From: Streptomyces pacificus
GTDB taxonomy: Bacteria; Actinomycetota; Actinomycetes; Streptomycetales; Streptomycetaceae
Direction: 5' to 3'
NCBI RefSeq assembly: GCF_011766325.1
Contig: NZ_BLLG01000003.1
Span: 248,001-312,000 of the forward strand
DNA length: 64,000 bases
The stretch's first letter is position 1, and each line of letters begins with the position of its first letter. Positions 8,439-18,247 of the stretch are shown here, in pieces. Under the pieces are notes generated by a model that worked only from the letters and a program-made list of their open reading frames with translations, made no database searches and was not told where the DNA came from. The position numbers were made by a program, and so were the translations under genes.

Positions 8439-10133
8439 GTGAGAACCATCACGCCGGATCCCGGGAACCGCTCCCCGCGGTCCGTCCGGCCCCTGCCGGC
8501 GGTCACCCCCTCCCCGGGCGCCGGCGGCTCCCGGGAGGGGCCCTCATTTAGCGCCCGTCCCGGTACTGCCGGTACGCTCACCGCCGTGCCACAAGCTGAT
8601 CAGTACCGAACCGCCCCTCCTCGTCCGGCCGAGGTCCGCCCGACCGGCCTCGCAGAGCTGGCCGCCCGGCTGGGGGTCGGGTCCCCGGGCTCCGGCGCGG
8701 TCACCGGCATCACACACGACTCCCGTGCGGTGCGCCCCGGAGACGTCTACGCCGCCCTGCCCGGCTCCCGGCTGCACGGCGCCGACTACGTCGCCCAGGC
8801 CAGGGACCTCGGCGCGGCCGCGATCCTCACCGACCCGACGGGCGCCGAGCGCGCCGCAGGGACCGGGCTGCCCGTCCTGGTCACCGAGGATCCGCGCGGC
8901 ACCATGGGCGAGCTCGCCGCCGAGATCTACGGGCGCCCCGGACGGGCGCTGCTGCAGATCGGCATCACCGGCACCTCGGGCAAGACCACCACGGCGTACC
9001 TCGTCGAGGGCGGTCTGCGCGGTGCAGGACACCGCACCGGCCTGATCGGCACGGTCGAGATGCGCGTCGACGAGGAGCGCATCAAGTCCGAGCGCACCAC
9101 CCCCGAAGCCACCGATCTGCAGGCCCTGTTCGCCGTGATGCGCGAGCGCGGCGTCGAGTCGGTGGCCATGGAGGTGTCGAGCCACGCCCTGGTGCTCGGC
9201 CGGGTCGACGGCTGCGTGTTCGACGTCGCCGTCTTCAGCAACCTCTCGCCGGAGCACATGGAGTTCCACTCCGGCATGGAGGACTACTTCCGGGCGAAGG
9301 CCCAGCTGTTCACCCCGGCCCGCGCCCGGCGGGGCGTCGTCAACCTCGACGACGAGTACGGGCAGCGGCTGGTGGGGGAGTCCTCGATCCCCGTCGTCAC
9401 GTACTCCGCCGAAGGCCACCCCGACGCCGACTGGCGCGCCGACGGCGTGGAAGTGGGCCCGCTGGGCTCCACGTTCACCGCCCTCGGCCCCGAGGGCGAG
9501 CGGGTGCGTGCCAGGGCCCCCCTGCCGGGCCCCTTCAACGTCGCCAACACCCTCGCCGCGATCGTCGCCCTCGCCGTCGCGGGCGTCGACCCGCAGACCG
9601 CGGCCGACGGTGTCGCCGCGGTGCCGGGCGTCCCCGGCCGGCTGGAGCGTGTCGACGCCGGCCAGCCGTATCTGGCGCTGGTCGACTACGCGCACAAGAC
9701 GGACGCGGTCGAATCGGTCCTGCGCTCCCTGCGCAAGGTCACCGAGGGCAGACTGCACATCGTGCTCGGCTGCGGCGGCGACCGCGACCGGAGCAAGCGC
9801 GGCCCGATGGGCGCCGCCGCCGCCCGCTACGCCGACACCGCCGTCCTCACCTCCGACAACCCCCGCTCCGAGGACCCTCTCGCGATCCTCGCCGCGATGC
9901 TCGCGGGCGCGGCCGAGGTGCCTGCGCACGAGCGCGGCGACGTGCTCGTGGAGGAGGAGCGGGCCGCCGCCATCGCGGCGGCCGTCGCCCGCGCAGCGCC
10001 CGGTGACACCGTGCTGGTCGCCGGCAAGGGGCACGAGCAGGGGCAGGACATCGCCGGGGTGGTCCGCCCCTTCGACGACCGCCGGGTGCTCCGCGAAGCG
10101 ATCGAGCACAGCCGCAAGAACAGTGGGGGATAA
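8439..10133 (+). CDS. murE: UDP-MurNAc-tripeptide synthetase MurE
   Basis: 564 aa from the GTG at 8439, which follows GGGAGGAA at ideal spacing and lies 17 bp after the ftsI stop. A second in-frame GTG at 8586 (515 aa) starts nearer the conserved Mur domain and sits 7 nt after a TACGCT -10-like box, so a leaderless internal transcript may use it. The ATP-binding loop is ITGTSGKTTTA; the DNPR motif (TSDNPRSEDP) marks a diaminopimelate-adding enzyme. It adds DAP to UDP-MurNAc-Ala-Glu in the cytoplasm. The extra N-terminal residues are low-complexity. Confidence 0.93.
   Translation: MRTITPDPGNRSPRSVRPLPAVTPSPGAGGSREGPSFSARPGTAGTLTAVPQADQYRTAPPRPAEVRPTGLAELAARLGVGSPGSGAVTGITHDSRAVRPGDVYAALPGSRLHGADYVAQARDLGAAAILTDPTGAERAAGTGLPVLVTEDPRGTMGELAAEIYGRPGRALLQIGITGTSGKTTTAYLVEGGLRGAGHRTGLIGTVEMRVDEERIKSERTTPEATDLQALFAVMRERGVESVAMEVSSHALVLGRVDGCVFDVAVFSNLSPEHMEFHSGMEDYFRAKAQLFTPARARRGVVNLDDEYGQRLVGESSIPVVTYSAEGHPDADWRADGVEVGPLGSTFTALGPEGERVRARAPLPGPFNVANTLAAIVALAVAGVDPQTAADGVAAVPGVPGRLERVDAGQPYLALVDYAHKTDAVESVLRSLRKVTEGRLHIVLGCGGDRDRSKRGPMGAAAARYADTAVLTSDNPRSEDPLAILAAMLAGAAEVPAHERGDVLVEEERAAAIAAAVARAAPGDTVLVAGKGHEQGQDIAGVVRPFDDRRVLREAIEHSRKNSGG
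8573..8588 (+). promoter_or_regulatory. Possible internal leaderless promoter for a short murE
   Basis: TACGCT at 8573-8578 ends 7 nt before GTG 8586. This spacing is usual for leaderless transcripts in Streptomyces. No good -35 is visible, although an AT-richer patch occurs at about 8545-8551. It lies inside the longer murE reading frame. Confidence 0.35.
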
Positions 10134-10137
10134 GTAC

Positions 10138-11574
10138 GTGATCACCCTCTCCCTCGCCGAGATCGCCGACATCGTGGGCGGGCGGCCGCACGACATACCG
10201 GATCCGTCCGTATGCGTCACCGGGCCCGTCGTCCGCGACTCGCGGGAGGTCGTGCCCGGCAGCCTCTTCGCCGCCTTCGCCGGCGCCCGCGTCGACGGCC
10301 ACGACTACGCCGCGGACGTGGTCGCCGCAGGCGCGGTCGGCGTGCTCGCCTCGCGCCCCGTCGGTGTTCCCGCCGTCGTGGTGGACGACGTCCCCAGGGC
10401 CCTCGGAGCCCTGGCCCGCGCCGTGGTGCGGCGCCTGGGCGCCACCCTGGTGGCCCTCACCGGCTCCGCGGGGAAGACGAGCACCAAGGACCTCATCGCC
10501 CAGGTGCTGCGCCGCAAGGCGCCGACCGTCTGGACGCCCGGCTCGCTCAACAACGAGATCGGCCTGCCGCTGACCGCGCTCAGCGCCACCGGAGAGACGA
10601 GGTTCCTGGTCCTCGAGATGGGCGCCCGCGGTATCGGTCACATCCGCTACCTCACCCAGCTCACCCCGCCCCGCGTCGGGGTGGTGCTGAACGTCGGCAG
10701 CGCCCACATCGGCGAGTTCGGCGGACGCGAGCAGATCGCCCAGGCCAAGGGCGAACTCGTGGAGACGCTGCCCCCGGCCGAAGCGGGCGGAGTGGCCGTC
10801 CTGAACGCCGACGACCCCCTCGTCCGCGCCATGTCGGCCCGCACCCGGGCACGTGTCGTGCTGTTCGGGGAGTCGGACGAAGCGGACGTACGCGCCGAGA
10901 ACGTCCGCCTGCTGCCCGGCGGACGGCCCGCGTTCCTGCTTCGGGCACCCTCCGGGTGCAGCGACGTGACCCTGCGGCTGTACGGTGAGCACCACGTGTC
11001 GAACGCGCTCGCCGCGGCCGCCGTCGCCCATGAGCTGGGCATGTCCGTCGACGAGATCGCCACCGCGCTCTCGGAGGCCGGCACCCTCTCCCGCTGGCGT
11101 ATGGAGGTCACCGAGCGTCCGGACGGCGTCACGATCGTCAACGACGCCTACAACGCGAACCCCGAGTCCATGCGCGCCGCACTCCGTGCGCTCGCCGCCA
11201 TGGGCACGGCCGCCGAGGCGGCCGGGGGGCGCACGTGGGCGGTGCTCGGTCCGATGGCCGAGCTCGGCGGCGAGGCGCTGGCCGAGCACGACGCGGTCGG
11301 ACGGCTCGCCGTCCGGCTCAACGTCAGCAAGCTCGTCGCGGTCGGGGGCAGGGAAGCGTCCTGGCTGCAACTGGGCGCATATAACGAGGGTTCGTGGGGT
11401 GAGGAGTCGGTGCACGTGTCCGACGCGCAGGCGGCGGTCGACCTGTTGCGCAGAGAGCTGCGCCCGGGAGACGTCGTGCTGGTGAAGGCTTCCAGGTCGG
11501 CCGGGCTCGAGCGGATCGCCGAGGCGCTGCTCGCGCGGACCGGTCCGGCCGAGGGGCAGGTCGCCGGCCGATGA
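10138..11574 (+). CDS. murF: UDP-MurNAc-tripeptide:D-Ala-D-Ala ligase MurF
   Basis: 478 aa from GTG 10138, 4 bp after the murE stop and preceded by TGGGGGAT. Mur-ligase features: ATP loop [12 protein letters not shown], a [15 protein letters not shown] segment (here [11 protein letters not shown]), and [12 protein letters not shown] in the C-terminal domain. It adds D-Ala-D-Ala to complete the UDP-MurNAc-pentapeptide in the cytoplasm. Its stop overlaps the mraY start (ATGA). Confidence 0.96.
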   Translation: MITLSLAEIADIVGGRPHDIPDPSVCVTGPVVRDSREVVPGSLFAAFAGARVDGHDYAADVVAAGAVGVLASRPVGVPAVVVDDVPRALGALARAVVRRLGATLVALTGSAGKTSTKDLIAQVLRRKAPTVWTPGSLNNEIGLPLTALSATGETRFLVLEMGARGIGHIRYLTQLTPPRVGVVLNVGSAHIGEFGGREQIAQAKGELVETLPPAEAGGVAVLNADDPLVRAMSARTRARVVLFGESDEADVRAENVRLLPGGRPAFLLRAPSGCSDVTLRLYGEHHVSNALAAAAVAHELGMSVDEIATALSEAGTLSRWRMEVTERPDGVTIVNDAYNANPESMRAALRALAAMGTAAEAAGGRTWAVLGPMAELGGEALAEHDAVGRLAVRLNVSKLVAVGGREASWLQLGAYNEGSWGEESVHVSDAQAAVDLLRRELRPGDVVLVKASRSAGLERIAEALLARTGPAEGQVAGR

Positions 11575-12641
11575 GGCAGATCCTCTTCGCGGGAGCCATC
11601 GGGCTCTTCCTGACGCTCATCGGTACGCCGCTGCTGATCAAGCTGCTGGCCCGCAAGGGCTACGGCCAGTTCATCCGGGACGACGGTCCGCGCAGCCACG
11701 GCAGCAAGAAGGGCACGCCCACCATGGGCGGCATCGCCTTCATCCTGGCCACGCTGATCGCGTACGCCCTGACCAAGGTGATCACCGGCGAGGACCCGAC
11801 CATCCCGGGGCTGCTGGTGCTGTTCCTGATGGCCGGCATGGGACTGGTCGGCTTCCTCGACGACTACATCAAGATCGTCAAGCAGCGGTCGCTGGGCCTG
11901 CGGGCCAAGGCGAAGATGGCCGGCCAGCTGATCGTCGGCATCGCCTTCGCGGTACTGGCACTGCAGTTCCCGGACAACCGGGGCAACACGCCGGCCTCCA
12001 CCAAGCTGTCGTTCGTCACCGACTTCGGCTGGTCGATCGGGCCGGTGCTGTTCGTGGTCTGGGCGCTGTTCATGATCCTCGCGATGTCGAACGGCGTGAA
12101 CCTCACCGACGGCCTGGACGGCCTCGCCACCGGCGCCTCCGTCATGGTCTTCGGCGCGTACACCTTCATCGGCCTGTGGCAGTTCCAGGAGTCCTGCGCC
12201 AACGCGATGACCCTGACCAACCCCGCCGCCTGCTTCGAGGTGCGCGACCCCCTCGACCTCGCGGTCGTGGCCTCCGCGCTGATGGGCGCCTGCTTCGGCT
12301 TCCTCTGGTGGAACACCTCCCCCGCGAAGATCTTCATGGGCGACACCGGCTCCCTGGCGCTCGGCGGCGCACTCGCCGGCCTGGCGATCTGCTCCCGTAC
12401 CGAGCTGCTGCTGGCACTCCTCGGCGGCCTGTTCGTCCTGATCACCATGTCCGTGGTCATCCAGGTCGGCTCGTTCCGGCTCACCGGGAAGCGCGTCTTC
12501 CGGATGGCCCCGCTGCAGCACCACTTCGAACTCAAGGGATGGTCCGAAGTCCTGGTGGTGGTCCGTTTCTGGATCATTCAGGGCATGTGCGTCATCGTGG
12601 GACTGGGCATCTTCTACGCGGGCTGGGCGGCCGAGAAGTGA
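11571..12641 (+). CDS. mraY: Phospho-MurNAc-pentapeptide transferase MraY
   Basis: 356 aa integral membrane enzyme with about ten hydrophobic spans. Diagnostic motifs: [28 protein letters not shown] and the C-terminal [10 protein letters not shown]. It transfers phospho-MurNAc-pentapeptide to undecaprenyl phosphate to give lipid I on the cytoplasmic face. ATGA overlap with murF upstream and GTGA overlap with murD downstream indicate coupled translation. Confidence 0.97.
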   Translation: MRQILFAGAIGLFLTLIGTPLLIKLLARKGYGQFIRDDGPRSHGSKKGTPTMGGIAFILATLIAYALTKVITGEDPTIPGLLVLFLMAGMGLVGFLDDYIKIVKQRSLGLRAKAKMAGQLIVGIAFAVLALQFPDNRGNTPASTKLSFVTDFGWSIGPVLFVVWALFMILAMSNGVNLTDGLDGLATGASVMVFGAYTFIGLWQFQESCANAMTLTNPAACFEVRDPLDLAVVASALMGACFGFLWWNTSPAKIFMGDTGSLALGGALAGLAICSRTELLLALLGGLFVLITMSVVIQVGSFRLTGKRVFRMAPLQHHFELKGWSEVLVVVRFWIIQGMCVIVGLGIFYAGWAAEK

Positions 12642-14221
12642 GCATCCGGGGCTGGCAGGGCAGGCAGGTCACCGTCGCCGGGCTGGGCGTGAGCGGCATC
12701 CCGGCCGCCCGCGTCCTGCACGGCCTCGGCGCGGTCGTCACGGTCGTCGACGACCGCGACGACGAGCGCGCCCGGAGCCAGGCGGCGGAGCTGGAGTCCT
12801 GGGGGGCGGCGCACAGCGCCCCCGGCGGCCGCGGCGCCGGGCGGGCGGGTATCACCGTCCGGCTCGGCGACGGAGCCACCCTGCCCGAGGGCACCGAGCT
12901 GGTCGTCACCGCGCCCGGCTGGAATCCCGGCAAGCCCCTCTTCGCCGCGGCGGCCGAGGCGGGCGCCGAGGTCTGGGGCGACGTCGAGCTCGCCTGGCGG
13001 CTGCGCGGGACGGACGGCCGCCGGGCGGCACCCTGGCTCGCGGTCACCGGCACCAACGGCAAGACCACGACCGTGCGGATGCTCGCCTCGATCCTGACGG
13101 CCGCGGGGCTGAAGACCGCGGCCGTGGGGAACATCGGGGTCTCGCTGCTGGATGCGGTGCTCGGGGAAGTGAAGGAAGGCACGGAAGGCACGGAAGGCGC
13201 GGAAGGGGCGGGAGGCGCGGAAGGCGCGGAAGCGGAGAGAGGGGGAAAGCAGGAGTACGACGTGCTCGCCGTCGAGCTCTCCAGCTACCAGCTGCACTGG
13301 GCCCCCTCCCTGCGCGCCCACTCCGCCGCCGTCCTCAACCTCGCCCCGGACCACCTGGACTGGCACGGCTCCATGGAGGCGTACGCCGCCGACAAGGGCC
13401 GGATCTACGAGGGCAACACGGTCGCCTGCGTCTACAACGCGGCGGACCCGGCCACCGAGGCCCTGGTGCGGGAGGCGGACGTCGTCGAGGGCTGCCGAGC
13501 CGTCGGCTTCACCCTCGGCACCCCCGGCCCCTCGCAGCTCGGCGTCGTGGACGGCATCCTCGTCGACCGCGCCTTCGTCGAGAACCGGCAGCGGCAGGCG
13601 CAGGAACTCGCCGAGGTCTCCGACATCTCCGCGTCCTCCTCCCGGGGGGCGGGCGCCGGTCCCCCGGCCCCGCACAGCATCGCCAACGCCCTCGCCGCGG
13701 CCGCCCTCGCGCGCGCCTTCGGGGTCCCGGCTGCCGCGGTACGCGACGGGCTGCGGGCGTTCCGGCCCGACCCGCACCGCATCGAGCATGTGGACGACGT
13801 CGGAGGCGTCGCGTACGTGGACGACTCCAAGGCCACCAACACCCATGCCGCGGAAGCGTCCTTGGCGGCCTACCAGCCGATCGTCTGGATCGCGGGCGGT
13901 CTCGCCAAGGGAGCGACGTTCGACGAGCTCGTCGGCAGGTCCGCCGGCCGGCTGCGCGGCGCGGTGCTGATGGGCGCGGACCGGGCGCTGATCGCCGAAG
14001 CGCTGGCGCGACACGCCCCCGAGGTCCCGGTGGTCGACCTCGACCGGACCGACACTGGGGCGATGTCGGCGGCGGTCCGCGAGGCGGCCCGGCTCGCGCG
14101 GCCCGGGGACACGGTCCTGCTGGCCCCCGCCTGCGCCTCCATGGACATGTTCGCCAACTACAACAAGCGAGGCGAGGCGTTCGCGGACGCGGTCCGCGCC
14201 CTCGCCGCCGAGCGCACCTGA
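12638..14221 (+). CDS. murD: UDP-MurNAc-Ala:D-Glu ligase MurD with repeat-encoded loop insertion
   Basis: 527 aa, GTG start overlapping the mraY stop. ATP loop [11 protein letters not shown], then ELSSYQL and VDDSKATN identify MurD, which adds D-glutamate to UDP-MurNAc-L-Ala. It is longer than usual (about 450-480). Between the conserved [11 protein letters not shown] and [13 protein letters not shown] lies an insertion of roughly 28 residues (about 178-205), Glu-Gly rich, encoded by 9-bp repeats. Because it falls in a surface loop between conserved blocks, the enzyme is probably still active (inference). Confidence 0.95.
   Translation: MSIRGWQGRQVTVAGLGVSGIPAARVLHGLGAVVTVVDDRDDERARSQAAELESWGAAHSAPGGRGAGRAGITVRLGDGATLPEGTELVVTAPGWNPGKPLFAAAAEAGAEVWGDVELAWRLRGTDGRRAAPWLAVTGTNGKTTTVRMLASILTAAGLKTAAVGNIGVSLLDAVLGEVKEGTEGTEGAEGAGGAEGAEAERGGKQEYDVLAVELSSYQLHWAPSLRAHSAAVLNLAPDHLDWHGSMEAYAADKGRIYEGNTVACVYNAADPATEALVREADVVEGCRAVGFTLGTPGPSQLGVVDGILVDRAFVENRQRQAQELAEVSDISASSSRGAGAGPPAPHSIANALAAAALARAFGVPAAAVRDGLRAFRPDPHRIEHVDDVGGVAYVDDSKATNTHAAEASLAAYQPIVWIAGGLAKGATFDELVGRSAGRLRGAVLMGADRALIAEALARHAPEVPVVDLDRTDTGAMSAAVREAARLARPGDTVLLAPACASMDMFANYNKRGEAFADAVRALAAERT
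13171..13235 (+). repeat. 9-bp coding tandem repeat inside murD
   Basis: Roughly seven degenerate units of GGCACGGAA / GGCGCGGAA, keeping frame and encoding Glu-Gly-Thr/Ala repeats. The spread of perfect and near-perfect units suggests slippage expansion. Confidence 0.8.
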
Positions 14222-14283
14222 CCGGCCCTGGCCCCGCCGTCACGACCCGGCGGCGCGGGCCACGACCTGGAGGGGACGGCGAC

Positions 14284-16149
14284 ATGCCACCCGACGCGAC
14301 CGCGACACCCGACCCGTCCCGCCCCGACCGGCACTGCCCCGGTGCTTCGGACGGCCGTCGTCCCGGCGCCGGGGACCCGTCCCGCTCCGGTGCCCCGGAC
14401 CCGTACTGCCCCGGTGCTTCGGACGGCCGTCGTCCCGGCGCCGGGGACCCGTCCCGCCCCGGTGCCCCGGCTTCGGGGCGGCCCGTCGGCGGTCGCGGTG
14501 TCCCGGATTGCGGGGTCCGCCCGGCTTCGGCCCGGTCCCCTTCCCCCGAGCCGGGCCGGCTGTCGCAAGGCACGGCTGCCGCGGCGCCGGACCGTGCCGC
14601 GGCGGGCAGCGGCCCGGCCGCGGGCGGGGGACCGACTGCGCCCGCGGTCACCGGCAGTGCCCCGGGCGCCGGGGCGGCCCGACGGCCCCGCGTCCGGGCC
14701 GTTCGGGGCGAGCCGCTCGCCGAACGTGTGCGCGCGCTCGGCCGGAGCCTGGCGCCCGCGCCCGCCCTCGCCGGGCCGCCGGGAGCCGCGCTGCCGGGAG
14801 TCGCGTCGCCGGGAGTCGCGCTGCCGGGAGTCGCGCTGCGCGGCAGGACCGCCGGGTCGCCGCCGCGGCCCGCGTACGGCAGGGCCCGGGGCGGCGGCCG
14901 ATCCCGCCCGCCCCGCGGCGGCGGGCTGCGGCAGTTGTACGAGCAGGCCCGCCGGGCCTGGGACCGCCCCCTGACCGCCTACTACGTGATCCTCGGCGCC
15001 GGCCTGCTGATCACCGTGCTCGGCCTGGTGATGGTCTACTCCGCCTCGATGATCACGGCACTGAAGTACTCGCTGCCGTCCTCGTACTTCTTCCGCAAGC
15101 AGTTCCTGGCCGCCGTCATCGGCACCGGGCTGCTGCTGATCGCCTCCCGGATGCCCCTCCGGCTCCATCGCGCCCTCGCCTACCCGATCCTCGTCGTCAG
15201 CGCCTGCCTGATGGTCCTGGTGCAGATCCCCGGGATAGGGCAGTCGATCAACGGCAACCAGAACTGGATCTCACTCGGCGGGCCCTTCCAGCTCCAGCCC
15301 AGCGAGTTCGGGAAGCTCGCCCTGATCCTCTGGGGCGCCGACCTGCTGGCCCGCAAGCATGACAGGCGGCTGCTCGCCCAGTGGAAGCACCTGCTCGTCC
15401 CGCTCGTCCCGGTGGCCTTCACCCTGCTCGGACTGATCATGCTCGGCGGTGATATGGGCACCGCGATCATCCTGACCGCGATCCTCTTCGGCCTGCTCTG
15501 GCTGGCAGGCGCTCCCACGAGGCTGTTCGTGGGCGTGCTGTCCGTCGCGGCGGTGATCGGAGCGATCCTGATCGCGACCAACCCCCACCGGATCTCCCGC
15601 TTCCAGTGCGTCGGCGCCACCGACCCCGGCCCGGACGACAGCTGCTGGCAGGCCGTGCACGGGATCTACGCCCTCGCCTCCGGCGGATGGTTCGGCTCGG
15701 GAATCGGGGCAAGCGTGGAAAAATGGGGCCAACTACCCGAAGCGCACACCGACTTCATTTTCGCCATCACCGGGGAGGAACTGGGCCTCGCGGGGACACT
15801 GTCGGTGCTCGCGCTGTTCGCGGCTCTAGGCTATGCGGGTATCCGCGTGGCCGGACGCACGGAGGACCCCTTCGTGAGGTACGCCGCGGGAGGTGTGACC
15901 ACCTGGATCACGGCCCAGGCCGTGATCAACATCGGTGCGGTGCTCGGGCTGCTGCCGATCGCCGGTGTCCCCCTCCCGCTGTTCTCCTACGGGGGTTCCG
16001 CCCTGCTGCCGACCATGTTCGCGGTCGGACTGCTGATCGCGTTCGCGCGGGAGGACCCCGCGGCGAAGGCGGCCCTGGCCGTGCGGCCCGGGACGAGATG
16101 GAAGACGATGAGACGGCGCGTCAAGAAGCGTCCGTCCGGAGAGCGGTGA
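14284..16149 (+). CDS. ftsW: Septal peptidoglycan polymerase FtsW (SEDS) with long disordered N-terminus
   Basis: 621 aa, ATG with GGAGGGG upstream. The SEDS core starts near residue 220 (WDRPLTAYYVILGAGLL) and has about ten membrane spans. Conserved stretches include QPSEFGKLALILWGADLLA, HTDFIFAITGEELGLAGT and PLPLFSYGGSALLP. FtsW polymerises lipid II at the septum with FtsI. The first 215 or so residues are Pro/Gly/Ala/Arg-rich and unlike the short tails of typical FtsW (about 400-460 aa). They contain a 24-residue tandem duplication (72 bp, period 14333 to 14405) and a 15-bp x4 repeat. Confidence 0.95.
   Translation: MPPDATATPDPSRPDRHCPGASDGRRPGAGDPSRSGAPDPYCPGASDGRRPGAGDPSRPGAPASGRPVGGRGVPDCGVRPASARSPSPEPGRLSQGTAAAAPDRAAAGSGPAAGGGPTAPAVTGSAPGAGAARRPRVRAVRGEPLAERVRALGRSLAPAPALAGPPGAALPGVASPGVALPGVALRGRTAGSPPRPAYGRARGGGRSRPPRGGGLRQLYEQARRAWDRPLTAYYVILGAGLLITVLGLVMVYSASMITALKYSLPSSYFFRKQFLAAVIGTGLLLIASRMPLRLHRALAYPILVVSACLMVLVQIPGIGQSINGNQNWISLGGPFQLQPSEFGKLALILWGADLLARKHDRRLLAQWKHLLVPLVPVAFTLLGLIMLGGDMGTAIILTAILFGLLWLAGAPTRLFVGVLSVAAVIGAILIATNPHRISRFQCVGATDPGPDDSCWQAVHGIYALASGGWFGSGIGASVEKWGQLPEAHTDFIFAITGEELGLAGTLSVLALFAALGYAGIRVAGRTEDPFVRYAAGGVTTWITAQAVINIGAVLGLLPIAGVPLPLFSYGGSALLPTMFAVGLLIAFAREDPAAKAALAVRPGTRWKTMRRRVKKRPSGER
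14333..14470 (+). repeat. 72-bp tandem duplication in the ftsW 5' coding region
   Basis: Copy 1 begins at 14333 and copy 2 at 14405; over the 66 compared bases they differ at one position. It encodes two copies of CPGASDGRRPGAGDPSR-type peptide in frame. Confidence 0.9.
14778..14837 (+). repeat. 15-bp coding tandem repeat in ftsW, 4 copies
   Basis: Units of GCCGGGAGTCGCGCT with one or two substitutions, encoding PGVAL-like pentapeptides in the linker before the first membrane span. Confidence 0.85.
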
Positions 16150-16155
16150 ATTTCG

Positions 16156-17244
16156 GTGCATGTCGTACTCGCCGGCGGGGGGACCGCCGGCCACATCGAG
16201 CCCGCGCTCGCCCTCGCGGACGCCCTGCGGAGGCAGGATCCGACGGTGGGCATCACGGCCCTCGGTACCGAGCGCGGCCTGGAGACCCGGCTCGTCCCCG
16301 AGCGGGGCTACGAGCTGGCGCTGATCCCCGCGGTGCCGCTGCCGCGCAGGCCGACGCCCGAGCTGATCACCGTCCCGGGCCGGCTGCGCGGCACCATCAA
16401 GGCCGCCGAGCAGGTCCTGGAGCGCACCAAGGCCGATGCCGTCGTGGGCTTCGGCGGGTATGTCGCCCTGCCCGGGTACCTCGCCGCCAAGCGGCTCGGG
16501 GTGCCGATCGTCGTCCACGAGGCCAACGCCCGCCCGGGACTGGCCAACAAGATCGGTTCCAGGTACGCGGCCGCGGTCGCCGTGTCCACGCCCGACAGCA
16601 AGCTGCGGGACGCCCGCTACATCGGGATCCCGCTGCGCCGCTCCATCGCCACCCTCGACCGCGCCCGGGTGAGGCCCGAGGCGCGGGACGCCTTCGGGCT
16701 GGACCCCCATCTGCCGACCCTGCTGGTCTCCGGCGGTTCGCAGGGCGCGCGCCGGCTCAACGAGGTGGTCCAGCGGGTCGCTCCGCTGCTCCAGCGCTCC
16801 GGCATCCAGATCCTCCACGCGGTCGGGCCGAAGAACGAACTGCCGCACGTCGACCACATGCCGGGGATGCCGCCCTACCTCCCGGTACCGTACGTGGACC
16901 GGATGGATCTCGCGTACGCCGCCGCGGACATGATGCTGTGCCGCGCGGGCGCCATGACCGTCGCCGAGCTCTCCGCCGTGGGCCTGCCCGCCGCGTACGT
17001 ACCGCTGCCGATCGGCAACGGCGAACAGCGGCTCAATGCGCAGCCCGTGGTGAAGGCCGGCGGCGGACTGCTGGTCGACGATGCCGAGCTCACTCCCGAG
17101 TGGGTCCAGGACCAGGTGCTCCCGGTGCTCGCCGATCCGCACCGGCTGTACGAGATGTCCCGCGCCGCCTCCGAGTTCGGGCGCCGGGACGCTGACGATC
17201 TGCTTGTCGGCATGGTCTACGAGGCGATCGCCTCACGCCGATAG
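16156..17244 (+). CDS. murG: UDP-GlcNAc:lipid I N-acetylglucosaminyltransferase MurG
   Basis: 362 aa, GTG start 6 bp after the ftsW stop. GT28 family: N-terminal LAGGGTAGHIEPALALA, central SGGSQGARRLNE and C-terminal CRAGAMTVAEL for UDP-GlcNAc binding. It makes lipid II at the inner membrane face. Length and motifs are normal. Confidence 0.97.
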   Translation: MHVVLAGGGTAGHIEPALALADALRRQDPTVGITALGTERGLETRLVPERGYELALIPAVPLPRRPTPELITVPGRLRGTIKAAEQVLERTKADAVVGFGGYVALPGYLAAKRLGVPIVVHEANARPGLANKIGSRYAAAVAVSTPDSKLRDARYIGIPLRRSIATLDRARVRPEARDAFGLDPHLPTLLVSGGSQGARRLNEVVQRVAPLLQRSGIQILHAVGPKNELPHVDHMPGMPPYLPVPYVDRMDLAYAAADMMLCRAGAMTVAELSAVGLPAAYVPLPIGNGEQRLNAQPVVKAGGGLLVDDAELTPEWVQDQVLPVLADPHRLYEMSRAASEFGRRDADDLLVGMVYEAIASRR

Positions 17245-17265
17245 GCACGGCGAAGGGCAGGGAGC

Positions 17266-18066
17266 ATGGCCGGACCGACGACCGCCGAACGCGGCACGCG
17301 CAAGCCCGGCGGACGGCCGCCCGCCGGCCGGGACCGCAGGGGACCGGCTCCGCGGCGCCGCCGGCTTCCCGCGCCCCGGCTGCTGGTCTCCCTGCTCGCC
17401 GCCGCCGTGCTCACCGGCGGCGGCCTGTGGGTGCTGTACGGCTCCTCCTGGCTCCGCGCGGAGCGCGTGGAGGTGTCCGGCACCCGGATCCTGACGCCCC
17501 GTGAGGTCGAGCTGGCGGCCGGTGTCCCGCTCGGCGGCCCCCTGGTCTCCGTGGACCTGCAAGGGGTCGAGGACAGGCTCCGCGGCCGGCTCGCGCGGAT
17601 CGACTCGGTCGAGGCGGAGCGCTCCTGGCCGCACGGCGTCGAACTGCGTGTGACGGAGCGGAAACCGGTCCTGCTGATGCGCAAGGGCGCCCGGTACGTC
17701 GAAGTCGACGCGAAGGGCGTCCGGTTCGCCACCGTCGACAAGGCGCCCGAGGGGGTGCCCCTGGTGGCACTGGCGGTGGATCAGCCCTCGAGTGCCCCTC
17801 GGTTCGGAGGGCAGCGCCTGCTGAAGGAGGCGGCCCTGGCCGTCTCCGGGCTCCCCGGTCCGATCGTCAAGGATCTCCGGAGTGTGCAAGTCATTTCGTA
17901 CGATTCGCTTACTCTGAAGTTGACGCGGAACCGCGAGGTGATGTGGGGCAGCAGCGAGGACGGCGAACTCAAGGCCCGTGCGCTGGCCGCCCTGCTGAAA
18001 GCCGCCCCCCGGGCCGGCCGCTTCGACGTCAGTGTCCCCACCGCCCCTGCGGTGTCGGCGAGTTGA
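17266..18066 (+). CDS. ftsQ: Cell division protein FtsQ
   Basis: 266 aa, ATG with AGGGCAGGGAG before it. Basic cytoplasmic tail, one membrane span (about residues 43-63), a POTRA-like segment beginning VEVSGTRILTPREVELAAG, then the FtsQ beta domain. It is a bitopic scaffold of the divisome. It is the last gene before the 280-bp ftsZ regulatory region. Confidence 0.93.
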   Translation: MAGPTTAERGTRKPGGRPPAGRDRRGPAPRRRRLPAPRLLVSLLAAAVLTGGGLWVLYGSSWLRAERVEVSGTRILTPREVELAAGVPLGGPLVSVDLQGVEDRLRGRLARIDSVEAERSWPHGVELRVTERKPVLLMRKGARYVEVDAKGVRFATVDKAPEGVPLVALAVDQPSSAPRFGGQRLLKEAALAVSGLPGPIVKDLRSVQVISYDSLTLKLTRNREVMWGSSEDGELKARALAALLKAAPRAGRFDVSVPTAPAVSAS

Positions 18067-18156
18067 CGCACATCTGCGCAGGCCAGCACCCTGGTTGGTC
18101 AGCGCAACGGCTGATCACATAGGGTGAAAAGAAAAACGGGAGGTTCGGCGTGTTCG

Positions 18157-18186
18157 TTGAACGCACGCCATGTGTCGACTTAGTGT
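18157..18186 (+). promoter_or_regulatory. Candidate ftsZ promoter
   Basis: TTGAAC (18157-18162), 18-bp spacer, TAGTGT (18181-18186). ftsZ of Streptomyces is known to have several promoters, one of them developmental. A GACAC pentamer, the core of the reported WhiA target, lies at 18214-18218. Which signal is used in this strain is not known. Confidence 0.5.
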
Positions 18187-18222
18187 CTCGTCCGAGAGAG
18201 TCCAGGAAGCAGGGACACTGGT

Positions 18223-18247
18223 AACCCTAAACTTCAACGTTAGGGTT
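18223..18247. promoter_or_regulatory. Perfect inverted repeat upstream of ftsZ
   Basis: AACCCTAA (18223-18230), 9-nt spacer, TTAGGGTT (18240-18247). It lies in the non-coding leader 100 bp before the ftsZ start, overlaps a TAAACT -10-like hexamer (18228-18233), and could be an operator or a leader hairpin. Confidence 0.55.

Noticed and set aside
7338..10133. 931-codon reading ending as MurE
   Set aside because: The first 360 codons are an out-of-frame shadow of ftsI; real MurE starts at 8439 or 8586.
14158..15168. Minus-strand ORF of 336 codons over the murD-ftsW junction
   Set aside because: Antisense shadow of the GC-rich ftsW tail, with no ribosome-binding site and no recognisable domain.
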